From Mesorhizobium loti (GTDB lineage Bacteria; Pseudomonadota; Alphaproteobacteria; Rhizobiales; Rhizobiaceae): DNA of 64,000 nucleotides. Positions 45,173 through 54,997 of this stretch are shown one piece after another. The position numbers were made by a program, and so were the translations under genes. The notes beneath the pieces were generated by a model that saw only the letters and a list, made by a program, of their open reading frames with translations, was not told the origin of the DNA and searched no databases. Where the stretch lies: the NCBI RefSeq assembly GCF_001510895.1, contig NZ_LPWA01000101.1, forward strand, positions 1 to 64,000. Reading direction: 5' to 3'. How positions within the stretch are numbered: the stretch's first letter is position 1; each line of letters opens with the position of its first letter.

Positions 45173-46015
45173 TCACGCCTGCGCGTTCTGAAACGTCCTG
45201 GCGATGGCGTCGGCGACAAAAGCCGGTTCTTCCCAGTGCGGGTTGTGACCACAATGCTCCGCCCGGACGAGGCGTGAGCCGGCGAGAGCCTGCGCCAATG
45301 CCTGCTGATGCGCCCCGCCGAAAAGGGAATCGCCGGCGCCGGCAATGATCAGCGTCTTGGCCCGCACGGCCCTGGCCTTGGCGGTGAGATCCGTCCGGCG
45401 GATTTCCTCGAGAATGGCGCGCCAGCGCGGCGTCGGCATCGCCGAAGCATCCGCCGCAAGGCCGGCGAGAAAGGCTTGCGGCACGCCTGCACCGCAGGCA
45501 TGCCACCAGCCATAGAACGGATCGGACGGCGAGATCGGATCACGAAGTGCCGCCACACCGGCCATCAGCGGATGGTCCGGCGCGAAATCGGGCTTTAACG
45601 TCCCGGCCAGGACGACCAGACCGCCGATCCGTTCCGGGTGCCGCGCGGCCAGTGCGATCGCCACCATGGCGCCCAGCGAATGGCCGACGACGACCGGCCG
45701 GCCGAGCCGCAAGCGTTCGATCAGCCCGGCAACGTCCCCAGCGAAATCGGCGATTCGATAGCCCTCGCCCGCTTGCGAGGCGCCGTGGCCGCGCAGGTCC
45801 GGCATGATCAGCCGGCGTCCGGAAAGATGCGGCGCCAGCAGCGAAAAGCTGCGGCTGGTGTCGGTGAAGCCGTGGACTAGGACGAGCGGCGGCTCCGAAC
45901 CGGCGACCTCGACATAGGCGAGGTCGAGACCGCCGACATCGGCGATTTGCTTGCGGCCGGCCCACGCGTCCTGGTCGGCCTCTTGATCCGCCAGTGCCAA
46001 AGCGGCCGACCTCAC
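45173..46015 (-). CDS. Alpha/beta hydrolase
   Basis: A 280-residue hydrolase: VLVHGFTDTSRSF (oxyanion region), DLRGHGASQ, nucleophile GHSLGAM, and the catalytic histidine in CGHNPHWEEP. These features suit esterases and C-C hydrolases. It begins at a GTG inside the stop of the ProX-like gene (GTGA), so the two are cotranslated. A link to a betaine- or choline-type compound is inferred only from that neighbour. Confidence 0.9.
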   Translation of the reverse strand: MRSAALALADQEADQDAWAGRKQIADVGGLDLAYVEVAGSEPPLVLVHGFTDTSRSFSLLAPHLSGRRLIMPDLRGHGASQAGEGYRIADFAGDVAGLIERLRLGRPVVVGHSLGAMVAIALAARHPERIGGLVVLAGTLKPDFAPDHPLMAGVAALRDPISPSDPFYGWWHACGAGVPQAFLAGLAADASAMPTPRWRAILEEIRRTDLTAKARAVRAKTLIIAGAGDSLFGGAHQQALAQALAGSRLVRAEHCGHNPHWEEPAFVADAIARTFQNAQA

Positions 46016-46948
46016 AGCCCGAGCTTTTCCTTGACCGCGGCGAGACCGGGCTTGCCGTCGAAAGTGGTGACGCCGGCGAGCCAGGCGTCGAGCCGATCCT
46101 TGTTCAAGGCGATCGACTTCAGTGCCCCCTCCTCCGGCTTCATGCCGTCATTGATCAGGTAGCCCATGCCGACATTCTCCATGTCGATGTCGAAGGCGAG
46201 GTTCTTCAGGAACTGCGCGACGTTCGGGCATCCTGCAGAAAGCCCTTGCGCACCTGCGTCGTCACGGTGGCGGCGCCGAAATTCGGGCCGAAGAACTTGT
46301 CGCCGCCGGTCAGGTACTTGAAGTCGTACATCGTGTTCATCGGATGCGGCGCCCAGCCTGGAAGACGATGAACTGCTTCTCCTTGATCTCGTAGCCGACC
46401 TCCGAAAGCATGCCGGCCTCGCTCGACTCGACCACCTGCCAGCCGTCGAGCCCGAATTGCGGATCGGCGATCGCGTCCATCATCAGTTGGTTGGAGCCGG
46501 GCTCGATGCCGTACATCTTCTTGCCGAACTTGTCGGCGAACTTGTGCAGGTCGGACAGGTCCTTGACGCCGGCCTCCCAAACATAGGTCGGCACGGCGAA
46601 GGTGTATTTGGCGCCCACCAGGTTGACGCGCACATTCTCGATCGAGCCGTCCTTCTTGTAAGGCTCGTAGTAAGTGACCATCGCCGGGTCCCAGTAGCCG
46701 AGGAACAGGTCGAGGTCCTTGTTCTTCATGCCCTCGTAAATGACGTTGATGCCGAGCACCTCGCTCTGCGGCTCGTAGCCCAACGCCTGGAGCAGGACCT
46801 TGGCCACGCCTGTGGTGAAGGCAAGATCGTTCCAGCCGGGCTCGGCCATGCGGACCGCCCTGCACCCACCCGCCTCGGCCGCATCAGCCATTTGCGTGGC
46901 CAGCATCAAGGCAGCGAGACAAACCCCATTCGCAAGCATGCGCAACAT
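46012..46948 (-). CDS. ProX-like glycine betaine/choline binding protein, two frameshifts
   Basis: A 312-residue periplasmic substrate-binding protein (OpuAC type) when corrected. A signal peptide (LAALMLATQMADA) precedes VRMAEPGWNDLAFTTGVA and NKDLDLFLGYWDPAMV. The frame breaks at about 46352-46358 (CAGGGC read as CAGGC) and again at about 46226-46233. The restored tail reads NVAQFLKNLAFDIDMEN and ends VKEKLGL at 46012. AGGAG precedes the ATG at 46948. No ABC permease or ATPase lies next to it, so partner genes would have to be elsewhere. Confidence 0.88.
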
Positions 46949-46974
46949 TCCGGTTCTCCTCTGTCGACCATTGT

Positions 46975-46988
46975 TGACCATCTGGTCA
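46975..46988. promoter_or_regulatory. Operator-like palindrome in the proX / betI-like gap
   Basis: TGACCA-TC-TGGTCA is an inverted repeat within an AT-rich gap containing two further half-sites (TTGGTCA at about 47001). It is suited to binding by the divergent BetI-like regulator. Confidence 0.5.
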
Positions 46989-47031
46989 TATTATTGTCCC
47001 ATTGGTCAATTATTGATCTGAACGGACGAAA

Positions 47032-47682
47032 ATGTCAACATGGATTCGCCATGCATGGATCGATCCGGTGAAGCTCACGCGTCTCAGCGACATACGCCGC
47101 AAGGAGTTGCGGCAGGCGGCCTTTGCGGTGCTGGAGCGCGAGGGCATTGCCGGCGCGACGCTGGAAAAGGTGGCGGCGCAGGCCGGCGCCTCAAAGGGCA
47201 TCGTGCTGCACTATTTCCACAACAAGCAGGAGCTGTTCGAGCACGCGATGCGCGAGGCGAATGCCGTGTTGTGCAACGCGGTGGTGGCGCGGCTCAAGCG
47301 AGCGCGGACGCCGATGGAGCGGCTTGATGCGGTGATCGAGGGCAATTTCGAGGAGCACCTGTTCCTGCCGCCGCTCTGCCATGCCTGGCTTTCGCTCTGC
47401 GCCGAGGTGCCGCGCGACGACAAGCTGGCGCGCATCCAGAAGGTGATCCACGCGCGCATGCGCTCGAACCTGTTGTCTGGCCTGCGCGGCCTCGCAACGC
47501 CGGACGTGGCCAACGAGATCGTGCTCGGCGTCACCGCGCTGATCGACGGGCTGTGGCTGAGGCTCGGCCTGCAGCCGGGCAGCGTCACGCGCGAGCAGGC
47601 GGTCCGCCAGGTGAAGGACTATGTGGCGGGGCGCCTTGCTATGCGGCAGCCCGCGCCCGTCGGCCTGGCCTCGGCCGGATAA
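47032..47682 (+). CDS. BetI-like TetR regulator
   Basis: A 216-residue TetR protein whose first part closely follows BetI: RRKELRQAAFAVLEREG, GATLEKVAAQAGASKGIVLH and YFHNKQELFEHAMR. BetI represses choline-to-betaine genes. Here the divergent genes encode a ProX-like binding protein and a hydrolase instead of betAB, so it may regulate a related quaternary amine. The start at 47032 has no strong ribosome-binding site; a later one is possible. Confidence 0.85.
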   Translation: MSTWIRHAWIDPVKLTRLSDIRRKELRQAAFAVLEREGIAGATLEKVAAQAGASKGIVLHYFHNKQELFEHAMREANAVLCNAVVARLKRARTPMERLDAVIEGNFEEHLFLPPLCHAWLSLCAEVPRDDKLARIQKVIHARMRSNLLSGLRGLATPDVANEIVLGVTALIDGLWLRLGLQPGSVTREQAVRQVKDYVAGRLAMRQPAPVGLASAG

Positions 47683-47734
47683 CGTTCATACCGAGCGATA
47701 GGCCTTGGCGGCGCGATATTTGCGGTCGATGGCG

Positions 47735-47872
47735 GATGGCCGGTAGGCCAGAGGGGGGTCGTCTCGCGTAGAGCGCCGACGTCTTGCGGAAGCGAAGGGA
47801 GGTTGGCGCTTCACGCGCGGCGACCCCCTCTGTCGCCTTCGGCGACATCTCCCCCTCGAGGGGGGAGATTAC
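47735..47872. repeat. Paired copies of repeat A upstream of fumC
   Basis: A partial copy (GGCCGGTAGGCCAGAGGGGGG, 47738-47758) faces a full copy at 47822-47872 (CCCCCTCTGTCGCC, CGACATCTCCCCC, TCGA, GGGGGGAGATTA). They lie in the 298-bp gap between the BetI-like gene and fumC, in which I see no gene; the fumC promoter must be in 47873-47980. Confidence 0.65.
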
Positions 47873-47980
47873 CGGCGCACCTTTCAAACGATTTGCGCCA
47901 CCCTCCCCCGCAATCTCCGCTTGCTGCCGTTTGTGCAACGCGATACGCCGTTGCCCAAACCGACAGACCGGAGATTTCCC

Positions 47981-49378
47981 GTGAGCGCCGAAAAGACCAG
48001 AACCGAAACCGATACATTCGGTCCCATAGAGGTCGCGGCCGACCGCTATTGGGGCGCGCAGGCGCAGCGTTCGCTGGGCAATTTCAGAATAGGCTGGGAA
48101 AAGCAGCCGGCCTCGATCGTGCGGGCGCTGGGCGTCGTCAAGCGCGCGGCGGCCGAGGTCAACATGGAGATGAAGCGGCTGGATCCAGCCGTCGGCAAGG
48201 CGATCGTGGATGCCGCGCAGGAAGTCATCGACGGCAAGCTCGACGACCATTTTCCGCTCGTCGTCTGGCAGACGGGCTCGGGCACGCAATCCAACATGAA
48301 TGCCAACGAGGTGATCTCCAACCGGGCGATCGAGATGCTTGGCGGCGTCATGGGCTCGAAGAAGCCGGTGCACCCGAACGACCACGTCAATATGAGCCAG
48401 TCGTCGAACGACACCTATCCGACGGCCATGCATATCGCCTGCGCCGAGCGGGTGGCGCACCATCTGATCCCTGCCTTGCATCACCTCCACAAGGCGCTCG
48501 ACGCCAAGGCCCGCGCCTTCAATCACATCATCAAGATCGGCCGCACCCACACGCAGGACGCCACGCCGCTGACGCTCGGCCAGGAATTTTCCGGCTATGC
48601 CGCGCAGGTCGCCTCCTCGATCAAGCGCATCCAGCAGACGCTGCCCGGTCTGCAGGAACTGGCGCAGGGCGGCACCGCCGTCGGCACCGGGCTCAATGCG
48701 CCGGTCGGCTTTGCCGAGAAGGTGGCGGACCGCATCGCTTCGATCACCGGCATTTCCTTCGTCACGGCGCCGAACAAGTTCGAGGCGCTGGCCGCGCATG
48801 ACTCCATGGTGTTCTCACACGGCGCGATCAACGCGGCGGCGGCGGCGCTGTTCAAGATCGCCAACGACATCCGTCTGCTCGGTTCGGGTCCGCGCTCGGG
48901 CCTTGGCGAGCTGTCGCTGCCGGAAAACGAGCCGGGCTCCTCGATCATGCCGGGCAAGGTCAATCCGACACAGTGCGAGGCGCTGACGCAGGTCTGCGTG
49001 CAGGTATTCGGCAACAATGCGGCGCTCACCTTCGCAGGCAGCCAGGGCCATTTCGAGCTCAACGTCTACAACCCGCTGATGGCCTACAATTTCCTGCAGT
49101 CGGTGCAGTTGCTCGCCGACGCGTCCGTCTCCTTCACCGACAATTGCGTGGTCGGCATCGAGGCGCGGGAAGACAACATCAAGGCGGCGCTGGAGCGTTC
49201 GCTGATGCTGGTGACGGCGCTGGCCCCCACCATCGGCTACGACAATGCCGCCAAGATCGCCAAGACCGCGCACAAGAACGGCACCACGTTGCGCGAGGAA
49301 GCCTTGGCCACCGGGCTGGTCAGCGAAGCCGACTACGACCGGCTGGTGCGGCCGGAGGACATGACGCATCCGGGGTGA
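47981..49378 (+). CDS. fumC: Class II fumarate hydratase
   Basis: A 465-residue TCA-cycle enzyme that interconverts fumarate and malate in the cytoplasm. Class II signatures are present: [40 protein letters not shown] and [15 protein letters not shown]. The GTG at 47981 is chosen because GGAG lies nearby and the protein then begins [15 protein letters not shown], as in other FumC proteins; the frame is open to 47921. Confidence 0.97.
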   Translation: MSAEKTRTETDTFGPIEVAADRYWGAQAQRSLGNFRIGWEKQPASIVRALGVVKRAAAEVNMEMKRLDPAVGKAIVDAAQEVIDGKLDDHFPLVVWQTGSGTQSNMNANEVISNRAIEMLGGVMGSKKPVHPNDHVNMSQSSNDTYPTAMHIACAERVAHHLIPALHHLHKALDAKARAFNHIIKIGRTHTQDATPLTLGQEFSGYAAQVASSIKRIQQTLPGLQELAQGGTAVGTGLNAPVGFAEKVADRIASITGISFVTAPNKFEALAAHDSMVFSHGAINAAAAALFKIANDIRLLGSGPRSGLGELSLPENEPGSSIMPGKVNPTQCEALTQVCVQVFGNNAALTFAGSQGHFELNVYNPLMAYNFLQSVQLLADASVSFTDNCVVGIEAREDNIKAALERSLMLVTALAPTIGYDNAAKIAKTAHKNGTTLREEALATGLVSEADYDRLVRPEDMTHPG

Positions 49379-49416
49379 AGCGCTCGGCACGAGGGCAGGC
49401 TGCGGCAGCCCCGCAA

Positions 49417-49604
49417 CTTCGTCATCCCAGGGCGAAGCAGCCGCGAAGCGGCGTCGCGAAGACCCTGGGATCCATTCCGTTACCTCGGGCGTGGAGCACA
49501 GCGGAGCAGACCTGCACCGCGGCGGAATGTTTTGAAGTCACGGAATGGATCCTCGGGTCTGCGCCGCGTCGCTTCGCTCCTTGCTTCGCCGGTGGATGAC
49601 GAAG
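49417..49604. repeat. Long imperfect inverted repeat (188 bp)
   Basis: CTTCGTCATCC (49417-49427) pairs with GGATGACGAAG (49594-49604). Between them, CTGGGATCCATTCCGT pairs with ACGGAATGGATCCTCGG, so most of the element folds into one long arm. It has the look of a Mesorhizobium dispersed element. It fills nearly half of the 410-bp gap between fumC and the first DoxX gene; no gene is seen there. Confidence 0.7.
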
Positions 49605-49788
49605 CGAGAGGGATTTTGCGACAGCACAATTTCCTCCCTCAACGCAATCTGCCGACATAATTTTCGCGCGCGCCAGCCGATGCCGGAAACGTCCACCCTG
49701 TGAACAATGTGTCGTCATATAAGCGGCTTTGGTGAACAGTCTTCGTCGTCTATCTGACTGGGCATCCAACCCCCATCGGAGACTCGCC

Positions 49789-50211
49789 ATGTCCATCAAC
49801 ACTTCCGCAGCCGGTACCGGCACCCAGTCCAACGGCTCCACCACCATCCTGCTTGGCCGCATCCTGCTTGCCGTCATCTTCCTGCTTTCCGGCTTCGGCA
49901 AGCTGACTGCCATTTCCGGCACCGCCGGGTACTTCGGCGCCCTCGGCCTGCCGCTGCCGACCGTAACGGCTGTTGTCGTCGGCCTGATCGAGCTGCTTGG
50001 TGGCCTTGCCATTCTCGTCGGCTTCCAGACGCGGGCCGCCGCCTGGGTGCTCGCCATCTTCACGATCGCCACCGGGCTGGTCGCTCATACCGGCTGGGCC
50101 GACCAGATGCAGATGATCCAGTTCCTCAAGAACCTCGCCATCACCGGCGGCTTCATCCTGCTCGCCTCCTCGGGCGCCGGCGCCTATTCGATCGACGCCA
50201 AGCGCGGCTGA
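49789..50211 (+). CDS. DoxX-family membrane protein
   Basis: A 140-residue protein with four membrane helices. LLSGFGKLTAISGTAGYF followed by GLPLPT in the first part and LIELLGGLAILVGFQTR in the middle are DoxX hallmarks. GGAG precedes the ATG at 49789. Family members are membrane oxidoreductase-associated or thiol-stress proteins of uncertain role. A second DoxX gene follows after a terminator. Confidence 0.9.
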   Translation: MSINTSAAGTGTQSNGSTTILLGRILLAVIFLLSGFGKLTAISGTAGYFGALGLPLPTVTAVVVGLIELLGGLAILVGFQTRAAAWVLAIFTIATGLVAHTGWADQMQMIQFLKNLAITGGFILLASSGAGAYSIDAKRG

Positions 50212-50238
50212 TCTTTTTCCTCCCAGACTTTAACGAAT

Positions 50239-50267
50239 GCGGTGCGGAATTTTCCGCGCCGCTTTTT
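50239..50267 (+). terminator. Intrinsic terminator between the DoxX genes
   Basis: GCGGTGCGGAA (50239-50249) pairs with TTCCGCGCCGC (50252-50262) with one G-U pair, followed by TTTTT. It lies 28 bp after the first DoxX stop, so the two paralogues are probably transcribed separately. Confidence 0.8.
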
Positions 50268-50333
50268 CGTTTTCCGGTTGTGGGCGTAGACTGCACCGGG
50301 CAGCCGGCATGCTGCCGGCAAGGGAGGTGACCA

Positions 50334-50756
50334 ATGCCCCGCAACGCATTGCTTCTCGTCTCGCGGCTCCTGCTTGCCGCGCTGTTCGTGCCCTCCGGTT
50401 TCCAGGCGCTCACCAACATCGCCGGCACGACCAGCTATTTTGCCGGCCTCGGCCTGCCGCTGCCGACTTTAGCCGCCTGGGGCACCGGCCTGTTCGAGCT
50501 GATCGCCGGCCTTTTGATCCTCGTCGGATTCCAGACGCGGATCGCAGCACTTCTGCTTGCCGCCTTCGCTATCGTCGCCGGCTTCATCGGCCATTACGGC
50601 CGGGGCGCGGACGATGCGACTTTAGCCTTCATGCACCAGCAGATGCTGATGAAGGACATCGCGATCGCCGGCGGGTTCCTGGCGCTGGCCATGGCTGGCG
50701 CGGGCGCATGGTCGGCCGACGGGCGCGGCGTCAATGTCGACGCGCAGCTGACCTGA
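50334..50756 (+). CDS. DoxX-family membrane protein, tandem paralogue
   Basis: A 140-residue four-helix protein of the same length as its upstream neighbour and clearly related (FVPSGFQALTNIAGTTSYFA, ELIAGLLILVGFQTR). The differences are dispersed, so the duplication is old. An AGGGAGGTG stretch precedes the ATG at 50334. Its role is unknown beyond the family level. Confidence 0.9.
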   Translation: MPRNALLLVSRLLLAALFVPSGFQALTNIAGTTSYFAGLGLPLPTLAAWGTGLFELIAGLLILVGFQTRIAALLLAAFAIVAGFIGHYGRGADDATLAFMHQQMLMKDIAIAGGFLALAMAGAGAWSADGRGVNVDAQLT

Positions 50757-50777
50757 CGAATATTTTCGCTGCAAGAC

Positions 50778-52312
50778 CTACTTCACCGAAACGCTTGGCC
50801 CGCCCTCGACCGCCAGCACCAGGCGGCGGTTGGTGATGCGTGCCAATTGCGCCAGCGGCCGGCGGGGCGCTCGCCATAGAGGTCGGCGAGCGAAGCCGGC
50901 AGCACCAGCGCCAGCGCGCCATTGCCGCGGCTTTCCCATTTGAGCCGCGGCATCACGCCCGGCATCGCCGCCGTCAACAGATAGACAACACGCATCATCG
51001 CCGCGAGCGCTCGCGCACGCTCGAGCACGCGCGGCGGCGCCAGCGCCTTGATCTCGGGCGCGATGCCGTCGTTGAAGATGCCGTCGTGCCGGTAGGCGCT
51101 GGCTAAAGCGAGATAGGCGCGGCCGGGATGGTCGACGCCGATGAACGAGGCATGCGCGATGATGTTGAGCGACTGCCTGCCGCGATACTCCGGATGCGCG
51201 CGCCAGCCGATATCGGCGAGCAGGCAGGCGGCGTGGCGGTAGCGCGCCTCGTCCACCGTCTCGTCGATGCCGAAGGTCTTGAAAGCCTTGCCGGTCCATT
51301 CGACGAGGTCGTGCGCGTGGTGGACCGAGCGCGAGCGCAAGAGCGCCAGCTCTTCGGCCGCCGAGATCAGCGGATCGGCCCTCTGCTCGGCGGCGTCGAG
51401 CAGCGAATAGAGGAAGCCCTCACGCACGCCTTGCGCCGAGACGACGATCTTGGACGGCTGCATGGCCGCCATGATCTCCTGCAGCACGACCGCGCCGTAG
51501 GGCAGCAGCGAGCGGCGATTCTTGGAGACGCCCTCGATGCCCCTGACCTTCTCGACCTCGCCCTTGGCCACCTGCCTAAGGAAGCTCTGGGCACTGTCGG
51601 CACCGATCTCGTAATGATGCATGACGCCGAGCGGATAGTTGGTCATCTCCATGTGCAGCCGGGCGAGGTTTCGCCAGGTGCCGCCGACGGCGTAGAACAC
51701 CCTGCCCTGCCCGCCCTTAAGCAGCTTCGCCCGCGCCAGTTCCTGGCGCGCGATTTTCTGCGCCTGGACCAGCGAGTTCTTCGCCATGTCCTGCAGGCGC
51801 AAGCCGCCGAGCGGCAGCGTGATGCCGTCGCCGATCGACTCGCCATTGATGTCGATAAGCTCCAGGCTGCCGCCGCCAAGGTCGCCGGCGATGCCGTTGG
51901 CCGGGTAGAAGCCGGAGATGATGCCGAGGGCCGAATAATGCGCCTCCTGCCGGCCGGAGAGCACACGGATCTCGGTCTTCAGCACATCCTCGGCCCGGTG
52001 GATGAAGTCCGGGCCGTTGACCGCCTCGCGCGCCGCCGCGGTCGCCAGCACGTACATGTGCTCGGCGCCGGCCTGATCCGAAAGCGCGCGGAAACGGCGG
52101 AACTCCTCCATCGAGCGCGTCACCGCCTCGGGATCGAGCTTGCCCGTCGAAACGATGCCGCGGCCGAGGCCGGCCAGCATCTTTTCGTTGAACAGCAGCG
52201 TCGGCGAGCGCGCCAGCCCTTCATAGACGACGAGACGGATCGAGTTCGATCCGATGTCGATGATCGACAGCGGTCGCCGGTCCTGGAGCCGGCCCTGGGA
52301 AATTGAAATCAC
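50778..52312 (-). CDS. ppx: Exopolyphosphatase (Ppx/GppA), frameshifted at the 3' end
   Basis: A 511-residue actin-like phosphatase when corrected. [17 protein letters not shown] and [10 protein letters not shown] are the two phosphate-binding loops, and the HD-like C-terminal domain has [10 protein letters not shown]. It removes terminal phosphates from polyphosphate. The GTG start lies in the ppk stop (GTGA). As given, the frame ends at 50783, but one G missing at about 50853-50862 diverts it; the true ending is [14 protein letters not shown] and SVSVK with a stop at 50778. Pairing with ppk shows a polyphosphate make-and-break unit. Confidence 0.92.
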
Positions 52313-54503
52313 GCGGCGCCGTTCTTCTTGCGGCGCTTGAACTGGGCAATGCGCCTGGGCGCATGCGATTTCAGCGCGTCACCCCGTCCGGAAAGACTCG
52401 GATTGGTCATGAAATATTCCTGCGCGTTGAACGGTTCCTCGCCCTCCTCCAGCACGACCCGCCGGGAGGTGCCGTCAGCCAATACGTCGAAACTTTGCTG
52501 GTTGTCCATGACGTTGCCGAGCATGATCTGGCCAAGCACCTGTTCATGCACAGTTGGATTGGTGATCGGCACCAGCGTCTCGACGCGGCGGTCGAGATTG
52601 CGCGGCATCATGTCGGCCGAGGAGATGTAGACGATCGCTTCGTCCGACGGCAGGCCGTGACCGTTGCCGAAGCAAAAGATGCGGCTGTGCTCGAGGAAGC
52701 GGCCGACGATCGACTTGACCCTGATGTTCTCGGAAAGACCCGGCACCTGCGGCCTCAGGCAGCATATGCCGCGCACCACAAGATCGATCTCGACGCCGGC
52801 GCGGCTGGCATCATAGAGCGCGTCGATGATGGTCGGATCGACGAGCGCGTTCATCTTCATCCATATGCGGGCCGGCCGGCCCTCATGCGCATAGGCGATC
52901 TCCTCGGAGATGTGCCTCAGGATGCGATTGCGCAGCGTAAACGGCGACACGGCAAGGCGCATCTCCTCGGCCGGTTCGGCATAGCCGGTGATGAAGTTGA
53001 ATATCTGCGCGACGTCGCGCGCGATCGTCGGGTCGGTGGTGAAGAAGGACAGGTCTGTGTAGATGCGGGCGGTGACGGGATGGTAGTTGCCGGTGCCGAG
53101 ATGGACATAGTTGCGCAGCCTTCCATCCTCGCGGCGCACGATCAGCGACATCTTGGCGTGTGTCTTCAGTTCCAGGAACCCGAACACGACCTGGACGCCG
53201 GCGCGCTCGAGGTCGCGCGCCCAGCGGATGTTGGCCTCCTCGTCGAAGCGCGCCTTGAGCTCGACCAGCGCCGTGACCGACTTGCCGGCTTCGGCCGCGT
53301 CGATCAATGCACGCACGATCGGGCTGTCGTTCGAGGTGCGGTAGAGCGTCTGCTTGATGGCGACGACTTCCGGATCGGCCGCCGCCTGGCGCAGGAACTG
53401 CACCACCACGTCGAAGGATTCATAGGGGTGGTGGACAATGATGTCCTTCTCGCGGATGGCGGCCAGGCAGTCGCCGCCATGCTCGCGGATGCGCTCGGGA
53501 AAGCGCGGATTGTAGGGCGTGAATTTAAGGTCGTCACGCGGGATGGCGACGATCTCGGAGATCTGGTTGAGCGCCAGCGGGCCGGTGAGCACGCTGATGC
53601 GGCTCGACGAGACGCCAAGCTCGCCGGCGACGAAATCGCGCAGCTCGGCCGGCATCAGCGTGTCGAATTCGATGCGGATCACCGACCCGCGGCGGCGGCG
53701 CTTCAGCGCCGTCTCGAACAGGCGCACGAGTCTTCCGACTCTTCCTCGACCTCGATATCGCTGTCGCGAATGATGCGGAACGTGCCCGAGCCCTTGACTT
53801 CATATCCGGGGAAAAGCTTGCCGATATAGAGGCCGACCGCTTCCTCCAGTGGGATGAAGCGCACATGGTGCCTGCGGTCGGGCAGACGGATGAAGCGCCG
53901 CAGTGCCACCGGAAGGCGCAGCAGCGCGCTCATCTCCTCGCCATTCTTGCGGTGGCGCAATTGCAGCGCCATCGAGAAGCCGAGATTGGGGATGAACGGG
54001 AAGGGGTGCGCCGGGTCGATCGAGAGCGGGGTGAGCACCGGAAACACCTGATCCTGGAAATGCTCTTCCAGCCAGGTCCTCTCATCCTTGGTCAGCGCGT
54101 CGCGGGTTATGCTCTCGATGCCTTCCTTGTTGAGCAGCTCCATCAAGGTCGACAGGCTCTTCTGCTGGTCTTCCTGCAGGCGCTCGACCTCGCGCAGCAA
54201 TTGCTCGAGCTGCTGCTCGGGCGTGCGGCCGTCGGGGCTCTTCAGCGCAATGCCTTCGCGCACTTGGCCGGCAAGGCCGGCGACGCGGACCATGAAGAAT
54301 TCGTCGAGATTGGCGGCCGAGATCGACAGGAAGCGGACGCGCTCGAGCAGCGGATGGTGCTCGTTCAGCGATTCTTCCAGCACGCGGCGGTTGAACTGCA
54401 GCCAGGAGAACTCGCGATTGACGAAACGGTCGGGATTGCCGCCGTCAGGGCTCGCCGCCTCGACGCTGATGAACTCGTTCTGCACCGGCTTCAGTTCGGT
54501 CAT
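52309..54503 (-). CDS. ppk: Polyphosphate kinase 1, frameshifted
   Basis: A 731-residue PPK1 when corrected. The N-terminal part has [16 protein letters not shown] and FFMVRVAGL; the two phospholipase-D-like catalytic halves contain [25 protein letters not shown] with the autophosphorylated histidine, and [14 protein letters not shown]. The break is at about 53727-53732, where GACCTC has become GACTC. It makes polyphosphate from ATP at the membrane. The gene is coupled to ppx. Confidence 0.95.
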
Positions 54504-54739
54504 GGTTCCTGCTCTTGCCCGCCCTTTTGAGCGCCATACACTGCCGGACGCGTGATCGACGCTCTAACACGCTTTTGTGACGCACGATCGGTCACGGAAT
54601 CGGTTCCGTCCCCGGGGTCATACGCTTAACCGGCTCAACTTATCCTCTGCCAGTCTTTTGCGACAGTTTCATTTCATCGATCTTGCAAACTGCCCGGTTA
54701 TGATCCAGATGCAAACGGGCCGATTTGAAGGAGACGACG

Positions 54740-54984
54740 ATGGCAGGCGGTTCCATTCCCCATTTCCAGAACGATGCGGGCCATCCGGCAATAGACATCG
54801 GGGTCAAGGAATTCATGTGCACCGGCGCCAACCCGCCTTTCGACCATCGCATGTGTTCCTCGACATGGGCGACGACAACGAGAAGGTCTGCCCCTACTGC
54901 TCGACCCTCTATCGCTATTCGCCGAAGCTGAAGGCGACGGAAACGCAGCCGGCCGGCTGCCTCTATATCGACCAGGCCGCCTGA
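54740..54984 (+). CDS. Small zinc-finger (zf-CHCC) protein, frameshifted
   Basis: An 81-residue protein when corrected. The N-terminal MAGGSIPHFQND and GVKEFMCTGANPPFDHP are joined, after a break at about 54845-54850 (CATCCG read as CATCG), to HVFLDMGDDNEKVCPYCSTLYRY. Cysteines and histidine form the zf-CHCC zinc site of the NDUFS6-like family. AAGGAGACG precedes the ATG. Its exact role in bacteria is unknown; NADH-dehydrogenase association is a family-based guess. The 236 bp up to ppk show no further gene. Confidence 0.85.
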
Positions 54985-54997
54985 TTTTAGCGCGATA

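Noticed and set aside
52303..53829. 508-residue open frame on the plus strand across ppk
   Set aside because: It lies opposite a well-conserved polyphosphate kinase and has no recognisable motif or ribosome-binding site.
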